NCBI GenBank assembly: GCA_003020985.1
Contig: PXRM01000026.1
Span: forward strand, 30,982 to 94,981
DNA length: 64,000 nt
DNA from: Halobacteriales archaeon QS_4_70_19
GTDB lineage: Archaea; Halobacteriota; Halobacteria; Halobacteriales; Haloarculaceae
Direction: 5' to 3'
Made by a program: the position numbers and the translations under genes. Below are positions 17,506-24,839 of the stretch, piece by piece (within the stretch, counting starts at the first letter, position 1; each line of letters starts with the position of its first letter). The notes under the pieces are model-generated. The model had not been told where the DNA came from. It saw nothing but the letters and a program-made list of their open reading frames with translations, and made no database searches.

Positions 17506-17823
17506 TCAGCCCTCGTTCGGCCAGAGCCGCCCGAGCGCGTCGAGCAGCCTGAAGAGGCCGGCGACGAGCGCGACCCCGGGCGGGTAGCCGAGGTGTCGGA
17601 GGGCAGCCACCCCCAGCACGCCGCCGATACTCGGGACGGCGAGGAACGAGGCGGTGTCGCCCCCCGGCAGATCCGTGCCGTCGCTAACGAGTGCCCGCCG
17701 TCCGGCGTCGCCCCGCCGGTCGTGGTCGGGGGCCCGGTGGCGGTCGTCGACGCTGTGCCGCCACGCCCCCCCGTTCGCTGCGCCCTCGCTCACCTCCACG
17801 CGTGGACCCGCCCGCTGTTCCAT
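17506..17823 (-). CDS. Hypothetical protein with C-terminal hydrophobic segment
   Basis: 105 residues, ATG at 17823. A polar, His/Arg/Asp-rich N-terminal half precedes 'FLAVPSIGGVLGVAALRHLG' and 'GVALVAGLFRLLDALGRLW', which could form one or two membrane helices. Upstream sequence in the same frame is A+T-rich and not protein-like. Not recognised. Confidence 0.5.
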   Translation of the reverse strand: MEQRAGPRVEVSEGAANGGAWRHSVDDRHRAPDHDRRGDAGRRALVSDGTDLPGGDTASFLAVPSIGGVLGVAALRHLGYPPGVALVAGLFRLLDALGRLWPNEG

Positions 17824-18202
17824 CGGCGGCAACCACTGGAACGTCCAGTGAACTCCTTCCGCTCCGTATATCCGGACACGTTTGCGCTCGTTACACCTGG
17901 TATTGACAGGATATTCGGCCGTGGAACGTGCGTAACCGGTGGCTGGGAACAGTTCGTCCTGTCCGTCGTCATCGACTCGGATAGTTACTATGTTATCGAC
18001 ATATATCGAAATTATGTGGTAGAAAGATGAGATAATATATCTATACCGGGCAAAGGCACCTTCTCGGCCCCTTCCCGTCCCAGTCCTCTCCGGCGAGGAC
18101 CAGTCGAGATGACCGAGCCGACTGAACTGCCAGGATAGCACAAGCTAGCAGGCATTAACACAACCAAAATTGTTTTGTGCTCCACGCTGCTTTCATTACG
18201 CC
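17824..18202. other. A+T-rich intergenic region before the cob operon
   Basis: 379 bp without a gene. The stretch 17990-18045 is unusually A+T-rich (repeated TATCGA and ATATAT motifs) and probably holds the promoter of the minus-strand gene. Nearer cbiT, an imperfect inverted repeat, CACAA (18159-18163) and TTGTG (18175-18179), flanks A/T-rich sequence 24-44 nt before the cbiT ATG and may be an operator. I see no cobalamin-riboswitch B12-box-like sequence. Confidence 0.45.
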
Positions 18203-18802
18203 ATGCCGAGGGTAGCGCTTCCCCACGACGCGAAGGCGGGACCGACGAAACCGGAGGTTCGGGCGGTCACACTATCGAAACTGGCGCTCGACCCGGCGGA
18301 CCACTTCGCCGAGGTCGGGTCCTGCACCGGCGCGGTGACCGTTGAGGCCGCGCGGCGCGCCGGTCGGGTAACGGCGCTGGAACGCAAGCCCGAGCGGCTG
18401 GCGACGACGCGGAAGAACCTGGCCGCGAACGGCGTCCCCGTCGCGGAGGCATCGGAGTCGGCGGTCGCCACCGACGGCGGCGCCGCGGCGGCCGACCCCG
18501 CGCCCGTCACACTCCGCGAGGCCGAGGCCCCCGCGGGGCTCCCGGACGACGCCGACGCGCTGTTCCTGGGCGGGAGCCGCAACTACGCGGCCGTCCTCGA
18601 CCACGCCGTCGAGACTGGCGTCGGGACGGTCGTGATGAACGTCTCCCGGCTGGAGGTGGCGGGCGACGCCGTCCGGGCGTTCCGCGAGCGCGACCTCCTG
18701 GACGAGGTCTGCCAGTTCCAGGTGAGCCACGGCTACGAGCTGGCCGGCGCGACGAGCTTCGACGCGGACAACCCGGTCTACTGCATCGTGGGGAGCGCGT
18801 GA
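18203..18802 (+). CDS. cbiT: Cobalt-precorrin C15-methyltransferase/decarboxylase
   Basis: 199 residues, first gene of the corrin operon. CbiT acts at the precorrin-7/8 stage, methylating C15 and decarboxylating the C12 acetate. 'FAEVGSCTGAVTVEAARRAG' (residues ~35-55) is the SAM-binding motif I, with Cys where many relatives have Gly. 'DALFLGGSRNYAAVLDHA' is the conserved second half. The partner CbiE is a separate gene at 35876. The stop overlaps the cbiL start. Confidence 0.93.
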   Translation: MPRVALPHDAKAGPTKPEVRAVTLSKLALDPADHFAEVGSCTGAVTVEAARRAGRVTALERKPERLATTRKNLAANGVPVAEASESAVATDGGAAAADPAPVTLREAEAPAGLPDDADALFLGGSRNYAAVLDHAVETGVGTVVMNVSRLEVAGDAVRAFRERDLLDEVCQFQVSHGYELAGATSFDADNPVYCIVGSA

Positions 18803-19659
18803 CCCTCTACGGTGTCGGCCTGGGCCCCGGCGACGCGGGCCTGGTCACGGTGCGGGGCCGCGAGGTGTTGCAGGAGGCCGAGGTGGTCTACTCGCCCGGC
18901 CGGCTCTCCCGGTCGGTCGCGACCGAACACGTCCCCGAGTCGCGCATCGGCGACCTCGACTTCCCGATGACGCGCGACGAGGAGGAACTGCGGGCGGCGT
19001 GGCGGGAGGCCGCCGCGGAGATCGCCCCGCCGGCCCGCGACGGGACCGTCGCGTTCGTCACGCTGGGCGACCCGAACGTCTACTCCACCTTCGGTCACCT
19101 CCGCCGGACGCTGGACGCGTTCCACCCGGACGTGGCCCTCGAGGTGGTACCGGGCGTGAGCGCGCTCACCGCGTTCGCCACCGCGCTCGGGGTCGAGGTC
19201 GCCGCGGGGTCGAGCATCGCGCTCCGCGAGGCCGCCCGCGGCGCCGCCCCGACCGGCCCGGACCGGATGGTCCTGTTCAAGGTGACCGACGCGCCCGCCA
19301 CCCACGCCGGCCTGACGGAGGCGGGCTACGAGGTGACCTACGGCCGCCGGCTGTTCATGGAGCAGGGTGAGACGCTCGTCACGGACGACCCGACGGCCCT
19401 CGACGAGCGGGACTACTACACGCTCGCGTACGCCGAGCGCCCGGAGGCCCGCGTCGAGCAGGCCACCGACGCGGAGACGGTCTCCTCCATCGGGAAGGAC
19501 CTCGAGGAGCTGATCCCCCTGACCCGCAGGCGGCCATCGACGAGGCGTCGGCCGCCCGCGCGACCGAGCGCGACCCCCGCGTGTACGACTACACGGCCGG
19601 CGACGACCAGGAGGGAATCCCCTTCGTCGGCGCCGGCCCGGGCGACCCGCGGCTGCTGA
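18799..19659 (+). CDS. cbiL: Cobalt-factor II C20-methyltransferase, abnormal C-terminus
   Basis: 286 residues as read. Residues 1-221 are a normal CbiL/CobI tetrapyrrole methylase: start 'LYGVGLGPGDAGLVTVRG', loop LGDPNVYSTFGHLRR, and EVVPGVSALTAFATALG. It would methylate C20 using SAM. From residue 222 the sequence is TDAETVSSIGKDLEELIPL, a segment that belongs to CbiF and is encoded by a 59-bp duplicate. About 45 Arg/Pro/Thr-rich residues then read the wrong frame of cbiF's 5' end. The native C-terminus and stop appear to have been replaced. The catalytic core is intact, so it may still work. Confidence 0.85.
   Translation: MTLYGVGLGPGDAGLVTVRGREVLQEAEVVYSPGRLSRSVATEHVPESRIGDLDFPMTRDEEELRAAWREAAAEIAPPARDGTVAFVTLGDPNVYSTFGHLRRTLDAFHPDVALEVVPGVSALTAFATALGVEVAAGSSIALREAARGAAPTGPDRMVLFKVTDAPATHAGLTEAGYEVTYGRRLFMEQGETLVTDDPTALDERDYYTLAYAERPEARVEQATDAETVSSIGKDLEELIPLTRRRPSTRRRPPARPSATPACTTTRPATTRRESPSSAPARATRGC
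19464..19522 (+). repeat. 59-bp direct repeat, copy A (in cbiL tail)
   Basis: Identical over 59 bp to 19748-19806, 284 bp downstream. Copy A is foreign to cbiL: it encodes the CbiF peptide and joins directly to cbiF-like N-terminal codons in a different frame. Confidence 0.95.
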
Positions 19660-20396
19660 CGGTCGCCGGCCGCGACCTGCTGGCGGAGGCGGACCTCGTG
19701 GTCCACGCCGGCTCGCTGGTCAACAGCGAACTCCTGGAGGCGTACTGCACCGACGCGGAGACGGTCTCCTCCATCGGGAAGGACCTCGAGGAGCTGATCC
19801 CCCTGATGCGGGACTCCTACGAGGCCGGCGAGACGGTCGTCCGCCTCCACAGCGGCGACCCGGCGGTGTACGGCGCCGCCCTCGAACAGATGGACGCGCT
19901 GGAGCACGAGGGCGTCCCGACCTACATCGTCCCCGGCGTCACCTCCGCGTTCGCCGCGGCGGCGACGCTGCGCACTCAGCTCACCCTCAACGGCGCGGCC
20001 AACCACGTCGCCTTCACCCGGCCACAGGGGAAGACCCTCGACGCCGAGGACGACCACATCGCGGACTTCGTCGGGATGGGCGACGTGACGACCTGCATCT
20101 ACCTGGGGACCCACGCGGTCCCGGAGACGATGGACCGGCTCGTCGACGACGGCGTCGACCCCGAGACGCCCGTCGCAGTCGTCTACCACGCCTCCTGGCC
20201 CGACGAGGACGTCCTGACGGGGACGGTCGCGACCATCGGCGGCGAGATCGAGGCCGCCGGCTACCGGGCCTCGGCGATGGTGGTCATCGGCGACGCCGTC
20301 GGCGCCGGCGACTACGAGCGGTCCTACCTGTACGGCGGCTGGGCGAACCGTGGCGAGGACGGCGGAGACGGCGATGAGGAGGTGGAGGCCGACTGA
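19581..20396 (+). CDS. cbiF: Cobalt-precorrin-4 C11-methyltransferase (5' end disturbed)
   Basis: 271 residues from a GTG at 19581. SAM-dependent methylation of C11. Motifs: 'GIPFVGAGPGDPRLLTVAGR', VVHAGSLVNSELLE, RLHSGDPAVYGAALEQM, YIVPGVTSAFAAAATLR. Homologous-looking N-terminal codons (DPQAAIDEASAARATERDPR) run upstream in frame to 19521 and then break at the 59-bp duplicate with no ATG or GTG, so the natural start has been lost. Translation may start at 19581 or by re-initiation from cbiL. Confidence 0.88.
   Translation: MYDYTAGDDQEGIPFVGAGPGDPRLLTVAGRDLLAEADLVVHAGSLVNSELLEAYCTDAETVSSIGKDLEELIPLMRDSYEAGETVVRLHSGDPAVYGAALEQMDALEHEGVPTYIVPGVTSAFAAAATLRTQLTLNGAANHVAFTRPQGKTLDAEDDHIADFVGMGDVTTCIYLGTHAVPETMDRLVDDGVDPETPVAVVYHASWPDEDVLTGTVATIGGEIEAAGYRASAMVVIGDAVGAGDYERSYLYGGWANRGEDGGDGDEEVEAD
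19748..19806 (+). repeat. 59-bp direct repeat, copy B (native, in cbiF)
   Basis: Native location: the encoded TDAETVSSIGKDLEELIPL continues smoothly into the conserved CbiF sequence MRDSYEAGETVVRLHSGDP. Confidence 0.95.
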
Positions 20397-20429
20397 TGCG
20401 GGGAGTCGGTTCTCGCTCGGTACGGCGAC

Positions 20430-20570
20430 GACGGGAACGGGATAGTCTCGGAGCCCCCGCCCGCTCGACGGTCCGGGTCTCGCTGCGGTCCTCGTCGCTC
20501 ACTCCGTTCGCTCCGGCGGTCCTTGCGTCGTCCGGGACCGGTCGAGCGGGCGGCCCCTTCCATTCCCACC
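20430..20570. repeat. Hairpin element 1 (cbiF-cbiG spacer)
   Basis: About 141 bp. The right end, GCCCCTTCCATTCCCACC (20553-20570), is the exact reverse complement of the left end of element 2 at 24612. The left end is a diverged version. Inside, CCCGCTCGACGGTCC (20460-20474) pairs with GGACCGGTCGAGCGGG (20535-20550). The sequence between contains GAGCGA/AGCG-type runs and CGACGCAAGGA (reverse strand), also shared with element 2. An open frame over it (20396-20614) is not protein-like. Confidence 0.75.
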
Positions 20571-20621
20571 TGAGTCGGGTGGTGCACCGAGCAGCGCGGG
20601 CGGAATCACGGTGAGTACGAC

Positions 20622-21617
20622 ATGAGCACGGACAGCAACAGCGGCACGGCGGACGACGCATCGGACGACAGCTCGGGCGGGCACTGCTCGACCCCGGACA
20701 GCGACGGCGAGGTGGCCGAGGAGATCGCCATCGTCGCCTTCGAGCGCAAGTGGGACACCGCCGAGGAGATCCGCGAGGGCATCGGCGACCGCTACGAGGC
20801 CATCGACCTGCTCGAGTACCACGGCGACGTGTTCGCCGAGCACTGGGGCGAGTACGACTGCTTCGTCGGCCTGATGGCCAGCGGCATCGCGATGCGCAAG
20901 ACCGCCGGCCTGCTCGACGACAAGTGGGAGGACCCGGCGGTCGTCGTGGTCGACGAGGAACTGACGTGGGCCATCCCGCTGACGGGCGGTCACCACGGTG
21001 CTAACCAGGTGGCCGACGACCTCGCGTCGATGGGTGCGGTGCCCGCGATGACCACCGCCAGCGAGGCGGCCGGCAAGCAGGGCGTCGAGGAGCGCGCGAG
21101 GGCGCTGGACGCCCACGTCGTCAACGGCGACTCGACGGTCGCGACGAACCTCGCCGTGCTGGACGAGGAGCTGGGACCGGTCGCCCGGCTGGACGGCCCT
21201 GCGGCGGTCGTGGCTGACGACGACGTGACGGTCCTGAAGCGCAACTCGGACGACGGCGTCGTCCTCGGGACGGGGAGCGTCGCGGGGGCCGACGCCGAGC
21301 AGTTCGAGGCGGCCTGGCGCGAGGCGCTCGACGGGACGGACTACACCCTGGCCGACGTGGAGTTCGTCGCCACGGGCACCCGGAAGGCCGAGGAGGCGGG
21401 ACTGCTCGAAGCGGCCGAGCAGTTGGCCCTCGGCGTTGTCGCCTTCGAGAAGGACACGCTGGAGGAGTTCGAGGGGCCGACGCCGTCGCGCTCGCGTGAA
21501 CTCATCGGCTGGCCGGGTATCGCGGAGGCGTCGGCCATCGCCGGTGGCCGCGAGCACGACCTGCTCGTCGAGAAGACCAGCCACGAGGACGCCGTCACGG
21601 TGGCGGTCGGCCGATGA
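20622..21617 (+). CDS. cbiG: Cobalt-precorrin-5A hydrolase
   Basis: 331 residues. Opens the delta-lactone ring and releases acetaldehyde. A Ser/Asp-rich N-terminal tail (~30 residues) precedes 'IAIVAFERKWDTAEEI'. 'YDCFVGLMASGIAMRKTAGLL' and LTGGHHGANQVADDLA are the conserved CbiG N-domain motifs. The C-domain (from ~225) carries 'VEFVATGTRKAEEAGLLEAA' and 'GWPGIAEASAIAGG'. The stop overlaps the next start by 4 bp. Confidence 0.93.
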   Translation: MSTDSNSGTADDASDDSSGGHCSTPDSDGEVAEEIAIVAFERKWDTAEEIREGIGDRYEAIDLLEYHGDVFAEHWGEYDCFVGLMASGIAMRKTAGLLDDKWEDPAVVVVDEELTWAIPLTGGHHGANQVADDLASMGAVPAMTTASEAAGKQGVEERARALDAHVVNGDSTVATNLAVLDEELGPVARLDGPAAVVADDDVTVLKRNSDDGVVLGTGSVAGADAEQFEAAWREALDGTDYTLADVEFVATGTRKAEEAGLLEAAEQLALGVVAFEKDTLEEFEGPTPSRSRELIGWPGIAEASAIAGGREHDLLVEKTSHEDAVTVAVGR

Positions 21618-22513
21618 GCGCCGACGCCGAGGACGGGGAGGGCGAGTTCGACCTCGACGGCGAGGTCGTCCCCGAGTCCGAGTACGGCACGCTGTACGTC
21701 GTCGGCATCGGCCCCGGCCTGCCCGACGAGATGACCCAGCGCGCCCGCGACGTGATCCGGACCGCGGACTGCGTGGTCGCGTCGAACCTCTACCAGGAGT
21801 TCCTCCGGAAGGACGGCACCCTGCCGCCGGGGGACCGGACCGACGAGGACGGCGTCTTCGAGCGCCCGGACGGGTCGACCGGCGAACTCGTCCGGTCCTC
21901 GATGGGCAGGCAGGTGGAACTGGCGAAGGAGGCGTTCGCCCGCGTGCGCCGCGGCGAGGACGTGGCCCACGTCTCCGGCGGCGACCCGAACGTGTACGGC
22001 AAGAGCGACCTCGTGTTCACGATGGCCGAGGCCGAGGGCGCGACGGACGTGCCCATCGAGATCGTTCCGGGTGTCACGGCCGCCCTGGGGCTGGCTGGTA
22101 ACCTCGGCGCGCCCCTCTCCAACGACTTCTGCACCGTCTCGCTGTCGGACAAGTGGCGGGGCTGGGCGGAGATCGAGGAGAAACTGCGGGCCGCCGCCAT
22201 CGCCGGGTTCGTCGTCGTCCTCTACAACTGCTGGCGCGACTACGAGCGCGCCATCGACACCCTCCGGGAGGAGCGGGCCGACGACGTGCCCGTCGCCATC
22301 GTCAACGACGCCGGCCGCGGCGAGGCCGGGCGCAACCTGGAGGGCGAGACGTTCACCATCACGACGCTGGGCGAGGCCGACCAGCACGACGAGGAGGTCG
22401 GCGGGATGGGCACCTCCATCCTCGTCGGCACCCACGAGACCGAGGTCTGGCGCAACGACCACCGCGAGTACCTCGTCACGCCCCGCGGCGGGCGCGACGT
22501 GGAGGACTTCTGA
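21614..22513 (+). CDS. cbiH1: Precorrin-3B C17-methyltransferase, first paralogue
   Basis: 299 residues. Methylates C17 with ring contraction. An acidic N-tail precedes 'LYVVGIGPGLPDEMTQRARD'. 'VAHVSGGDPNVYGKSDLVF', 'EIVPGVTAALGLAGNLGAPL' and the terminal LVTPRGGRDVEDF are family motifs. An insertion (GTLPPGDRTDEDGVFERPDG, ~70-90) distinguishes it from cbiH2. The two adjacent paralogues suggest a division of labour; which one does ring contraction is unknown. Confidence 0.92.
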   Translation: MSADAEDGEGEFDLDGEVVPESEYGTLYVVGIGPGLPDEMTQRARDVIRTADCVVASNLYQEFLRKDGTLPPGDRTDEDGVFERPDGSTGELVRSSMGRQVELAKEAFARVRRGEDVAHVSGGDPNVYGKSDLVFTMAEAEGATDVPIEIVPGVTAALGLAGNLGAPLSNDFCTVSLSDKWRGWAEIEEKLRAAAIAGFVVVLYNCWRDYERAIDTLREERADDVPVAIVNDAGRGEAGRNLEGETFTITTLGEADQHDEEVGGMGTSILVGTHETEVWRNDHREYLVTPRGGRDVEDF

Positions 22514-22517
22514 GATC

Positions 22518-23525
22518 ATGAGCACCGAGAACACCGACACCACGACCGAGGCATCGACTGAAAGCGACTGCGGCGCGACGAGCGCCGCGTCGACAGAGAG
22601 CAAGTGCGGCGCATCCACCGACACGACCGACGAGACGGGGAGCAAGTGCGGCGCGTCCTCCTCGTCCTCGTCATCGTCGTCGGGCTGTGGCGCCTCGAAG
22701 TCCGAGACGACCGACGAGAACGTGAGCGCGGCCGCCGCGGACTTCGAGGGCGAGCCGGGGCGGCTCGTCGCCGTCGGGCTGGGGCCGGGCCACGCCGAGG
22801 GGATGACCCAGCGCGCGAAGACCGCGCTCCTCGAAGCGGAGCACATCGTCGGCTACACCACCTACATCGACCTGCTGCCCGACGAGGTCGTCGAGCAGGC
22901 CGACGAGCTGTACGACACGCCGATGTGCGGCGAGGTCTCCCGCACCGAGGAGGCCGTCGACCGCACCCTCGCCGGGAACCACGTCGCCATCGTCGGCAGT
23001 GGCGACCCGAACGTCTACGCGCTGGGCGGGCTCGCGCTAGAGATCGTCGAGTCGAAGGGCACCACCCCCAGCGCCGTCGACTTCGAGGTCGTCCCCGGCG
23101 TTCCCGCCGCGCAGTCCTGCGCCGCGCGGGTCGGCGCCCCGCTGGTCAACGACACGGTCACCGTCTCGCTGTCGGACCACCTCACCCCCATGGCGGACAT
23201 CGAGTCCCGGCTGGCGGCGGTCGCGCCGGAGGGGTTCACCATCGCCATCTACAACCCCTGGAGCCGGAAGCGCCGGGAGAACTGGGAGCGCTGCTGTGAC
23301 ATCCTGCTGGAGCACCGCAGCGCCGACGTGCCCGTCGGCGTGGTCCACGGCGCCGGCCGCGAGGACGAGCAGGTCGAGATCGTCGAGCTGGGCGAACTGA
23401 AGGCACTCGGCGAGACCGACCTCGTCGACATGACCACGACCGTCCTCGTGGGCAACGAGGAGACGTACGTGCGGGACGGCCGGATGGTGACCCCCCGTGG
23501 CTACGAATCGAAGTACGACTACTGA
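22518..23525 (+). CDS. cbiH2: Precorrin-3B C17-methyltransferase with Cys-Gly-Ala tail
   Basis: 335 residues. Catalytic part from ~75: 'LVAVGLGPGHAEGMTQRAK', VAIVGSGDPNVYALGGLA, EVVPGVPAAQSCAARVGAPL and MVTPRGYESKY. The first 70 residues are Ser/Thr-rich and carry Cys at positions 18, 30, 44 and 57, each in a CGA motif (SDCGAT, SKCGAS, SKCGAS, SGCGAS), with a run of nine Ser before the last. The four evenly spaced Cys could bind cobalt or an Fe-S cluster; this is inference. A ferredoxin gene follows after one base. Confidence 0.92.
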   Translation: MSTENTDTTTEASTESDCGATSAASTESKCGASTDTTDETGSKCGASSSSSSSSSGCGASKSETTDENVSAAAADFEGEPGRLVAVGLGPGHAEGMTQRAKTALLEAEHIVGYTTYIDLLPDEVVEQADELYDTPMCGEVSRTEEAVDRTLAGNHVAIVGSGDPNVYALGGLALEIVESKGTTPSAVDFEVVPGVPAAQSCAARVGAPLVNDTVTVSLSDHLTPMADIESRLAAVAPEGFTIAIYNPWSRKRRENWERCCDILLEHRSADVPVGVVHGAGREDEQVEIVELGELKALGETDLVDMTTTVLVGNEETYVRDGRMVTPRGYESKYDY

Positions 23526-23526
23526 G

Positions 23527-23775
23527 ATGCCCGACAGATACCGCGTCACCGTCGACAAGGGGGCGTGCGACGGCATCTTCGCCTGCCTCGTCCGGGACGA
23601 CCGGCTGGTGGAGGCCGACGACGGCCTCGCCGGCTTCGACCCCGACGAGGCCGAGGCCGTCGCGCGGACCGACGACGGCGTGACGGCGACGTTCGAGGAC
23701 GACCGGCTCGACGAGGCCGAGGGTGCTGCGGCCGCCTGCCCGCCGAGCGCGATTTCCGTGGAGGTACTGGAATGA
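23527..23775 (+). CDS. Single-cluster ferredoxin
   Basis: 82 residues. Cysteines at 14 and 20 (CDGIFAC) and ~72 (ACPPSAI) give C-x5-C...CP, the pattern of a [3Fe-4S] cluster in which the middle Cys of C-x2-C-x2-C is missing. Its position directly after cbiH2 suggests electron supply to the pathway, possibly ring contraction or cobalt reduction. The stop overlaps an ATG. Confidence 0.85.
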   Translation: MPDRYRVTVDKGACDGIFACLVRDDRLVEADDGLAGFDPDEAEAVARTDDGVTATFEDDRLDEAEGAAAACPPSAISVEVLE

Positions 23776-23852
23776 TGCGCGAGATTCGATACGAAATCGG
23801 CAATCCGGCGGATAGTCGAGAAATTCGGTGGGTCGCGGAGGTGTCCCGATGA
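23775..23852 (+). CDS. Possible 25-residue coupling ORF
   Basis: ATG overlaps the ferredoxin stop and the stop overlaps the next gene's ATG (ATGA), giving an unbroken coupled chain. The peptide is MREIRYEIGNPADSREIRWV plus five residues. Its codons are more A/T-rich than neighbouring genes. It could be a real micro-protein, a translational bridge, or chance. Confidence 0.3.
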   Translation: MREIRYEIGNPADSREIRWVAEVSR

Positions 23853-24547
23853 GCGACGCCCCGGCCTCCCCCGGCGACCACGACCCGCCGCGGGACCTGC
23901 TCTCGGCGCACCCCGAGACGGCGTACTTCTGGGGCCGCGTTGCGGGCGACGGCGACCTCACGGGCGAGCGGGTCCGCGTGCGGGCGGCCGAGGAGTCGGT
24001 CGCCCGTCGGCTCGCCGCCATCGCCGGCGACGACGGACGGCTCGCGGGCGAGCGCACGGTCGAGCGGCCCTACGCGCACGACGCCTCGCTGGCCCGCGTC
24101 GAGGACGAGTACACCGTGAAGGTGTTCGGCGGGGCCGCCGACCGCGCCGCCGCCGCGTTCGGCCTCCCCATCGACGGCACCGACGGCGGCTACCGGCTGG
24201 ACGCGCTGGCCGACCACGACCGGCAGCTCCTGCGCGGCCTCCTTGAGGCGGCGGGGACCGTCTGCTTCCGCGAGTCCGAGGGCGTCGTGGGTGTCTCCTT
24301 CGTCCACGAGGACCGCGCGCTGCTGGAGTGGGTCCAGGGCGCGCTCGCCGACACCGGCTTCGGCGCCGACGACCTCGCGGAGACCTCCTCGGGTGGCTAC
24401 TGGTTCGGCGTCGCCGACGACGACACGGCGGCGTTCGGCGAGTGGGTGTACGAGGGGAGCGACGACACCGGCCTGTACGCCGACGACCGCCGGACGAAGC
24501 TGCTCCGCAGCATCGAGCGCGCGGCCAGCGTCTCGGAGGCGGACTGA
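23849..24547 (+). CDS. Cobalamin-operon protein with degenerate LAGLIDADG fold
   Basis: 232 residues. Two helices match LAGLIDADG motifs: YFWGRVAGDGDL at 26-37, keeping the acidic residue, and LLRGLLEAAGTVCF at 127-140, where the catalytic Asp is Ala. Strands after each (VRVRAAEESVARRLAAI; VGVSFVHEDRALLEWVQGAL) fit the saddle-shaped fold. With one metal ligand lost it is unlikely to cut DNA. Its fixed place in the corrin operon suggests a domesticated binding or regulatory role. Function unknown. Confidence 0.72.
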   Translation: MSDAPASPGDHDPPRDLLSAHPETAYFWGRVAGDGDLTGERVRVRAAEESVARRLAAIAGDDGRLAGERTVERPYAHDASLARVEDEYTVKVFGGAADRAAAAFGLPIDGTDGGYRLDALADHDRQLLRGLLEAAGTVCFRESEGVVGVSFVHEDRALLEWVQGALADTGFGADDLAETSSGGYWFGVADDDTAAFGEWVYEGSDDTGLYADDRRTKLLRSIERAASVSEAD

Positions 24548-24610
24548 CCATGCCAGGTTCGAGACACACCGTTCCAGCGCGGGGTTGCGCCCGTCGTCAC
24601 GAACCACGTC

Positions 24611-24809
24611 GGGTGGGAATGGAAGGGGCTGGAGGCTTCCGAGATGGTCCCGACCGACGGCTCGCCAGCGGACGAAACCATCTCGGAAGCCCCCGCCGGT
24701 TCGGGGAAGGCGGGCGACGCAAGCACTGGACCGGAGCGAGCGCAGCGAGCGGAGGGAAGCGCGCGGCGAGCTCCCCGACCCGAACCGGCGGCCCCTTCCA
24801 GTCCCGCCC
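24611..24809. repeat. Hairpin element 2 (before cbiX)
   Basis: 199 bp with 19-bp terminal inverted repeats, GGGTGGGAATGGAAGGGGC (24611-24629) against the complement of 24791-24809 (17 of 19 match). Nested inside is a perfect 15-bp stem, GGCTTCCGAGATGGT (24634-24648) with 24677-24691, and a 13-bp stem CCGCCGGTTCGGG with its complement near the right end. It separates the LAGLIDADG-like gene from cbiX and could fold into one long structure in the mRNA. Same family as element 1. Confidence 0.85.
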
Positions 24810-24839
24810 GTCCCGAGCGTCCGCGGGGGGTGGGTCACG

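Noticed and set aside
17824..18202. Cobalamin riboswitch upstream of cbiT
   Set aside because: No B12-box-like conserved sequence or extended leader structure was visible; the ATG is close to a promoter-like A/T-rich region.
20396..20614. 72-codon gene between cbiF and cbiG
   Set aside because: The frame runs through hairpin element 1 and encodes an Arg/Ser-rich sequence with no protein-like pattern.
23849..24547. Active homing endonuclease or intein remnant
   Set aside because: It is an independent, coupled operon gene; one catalytic acidic residue is missing and no interrupted host gene exists.
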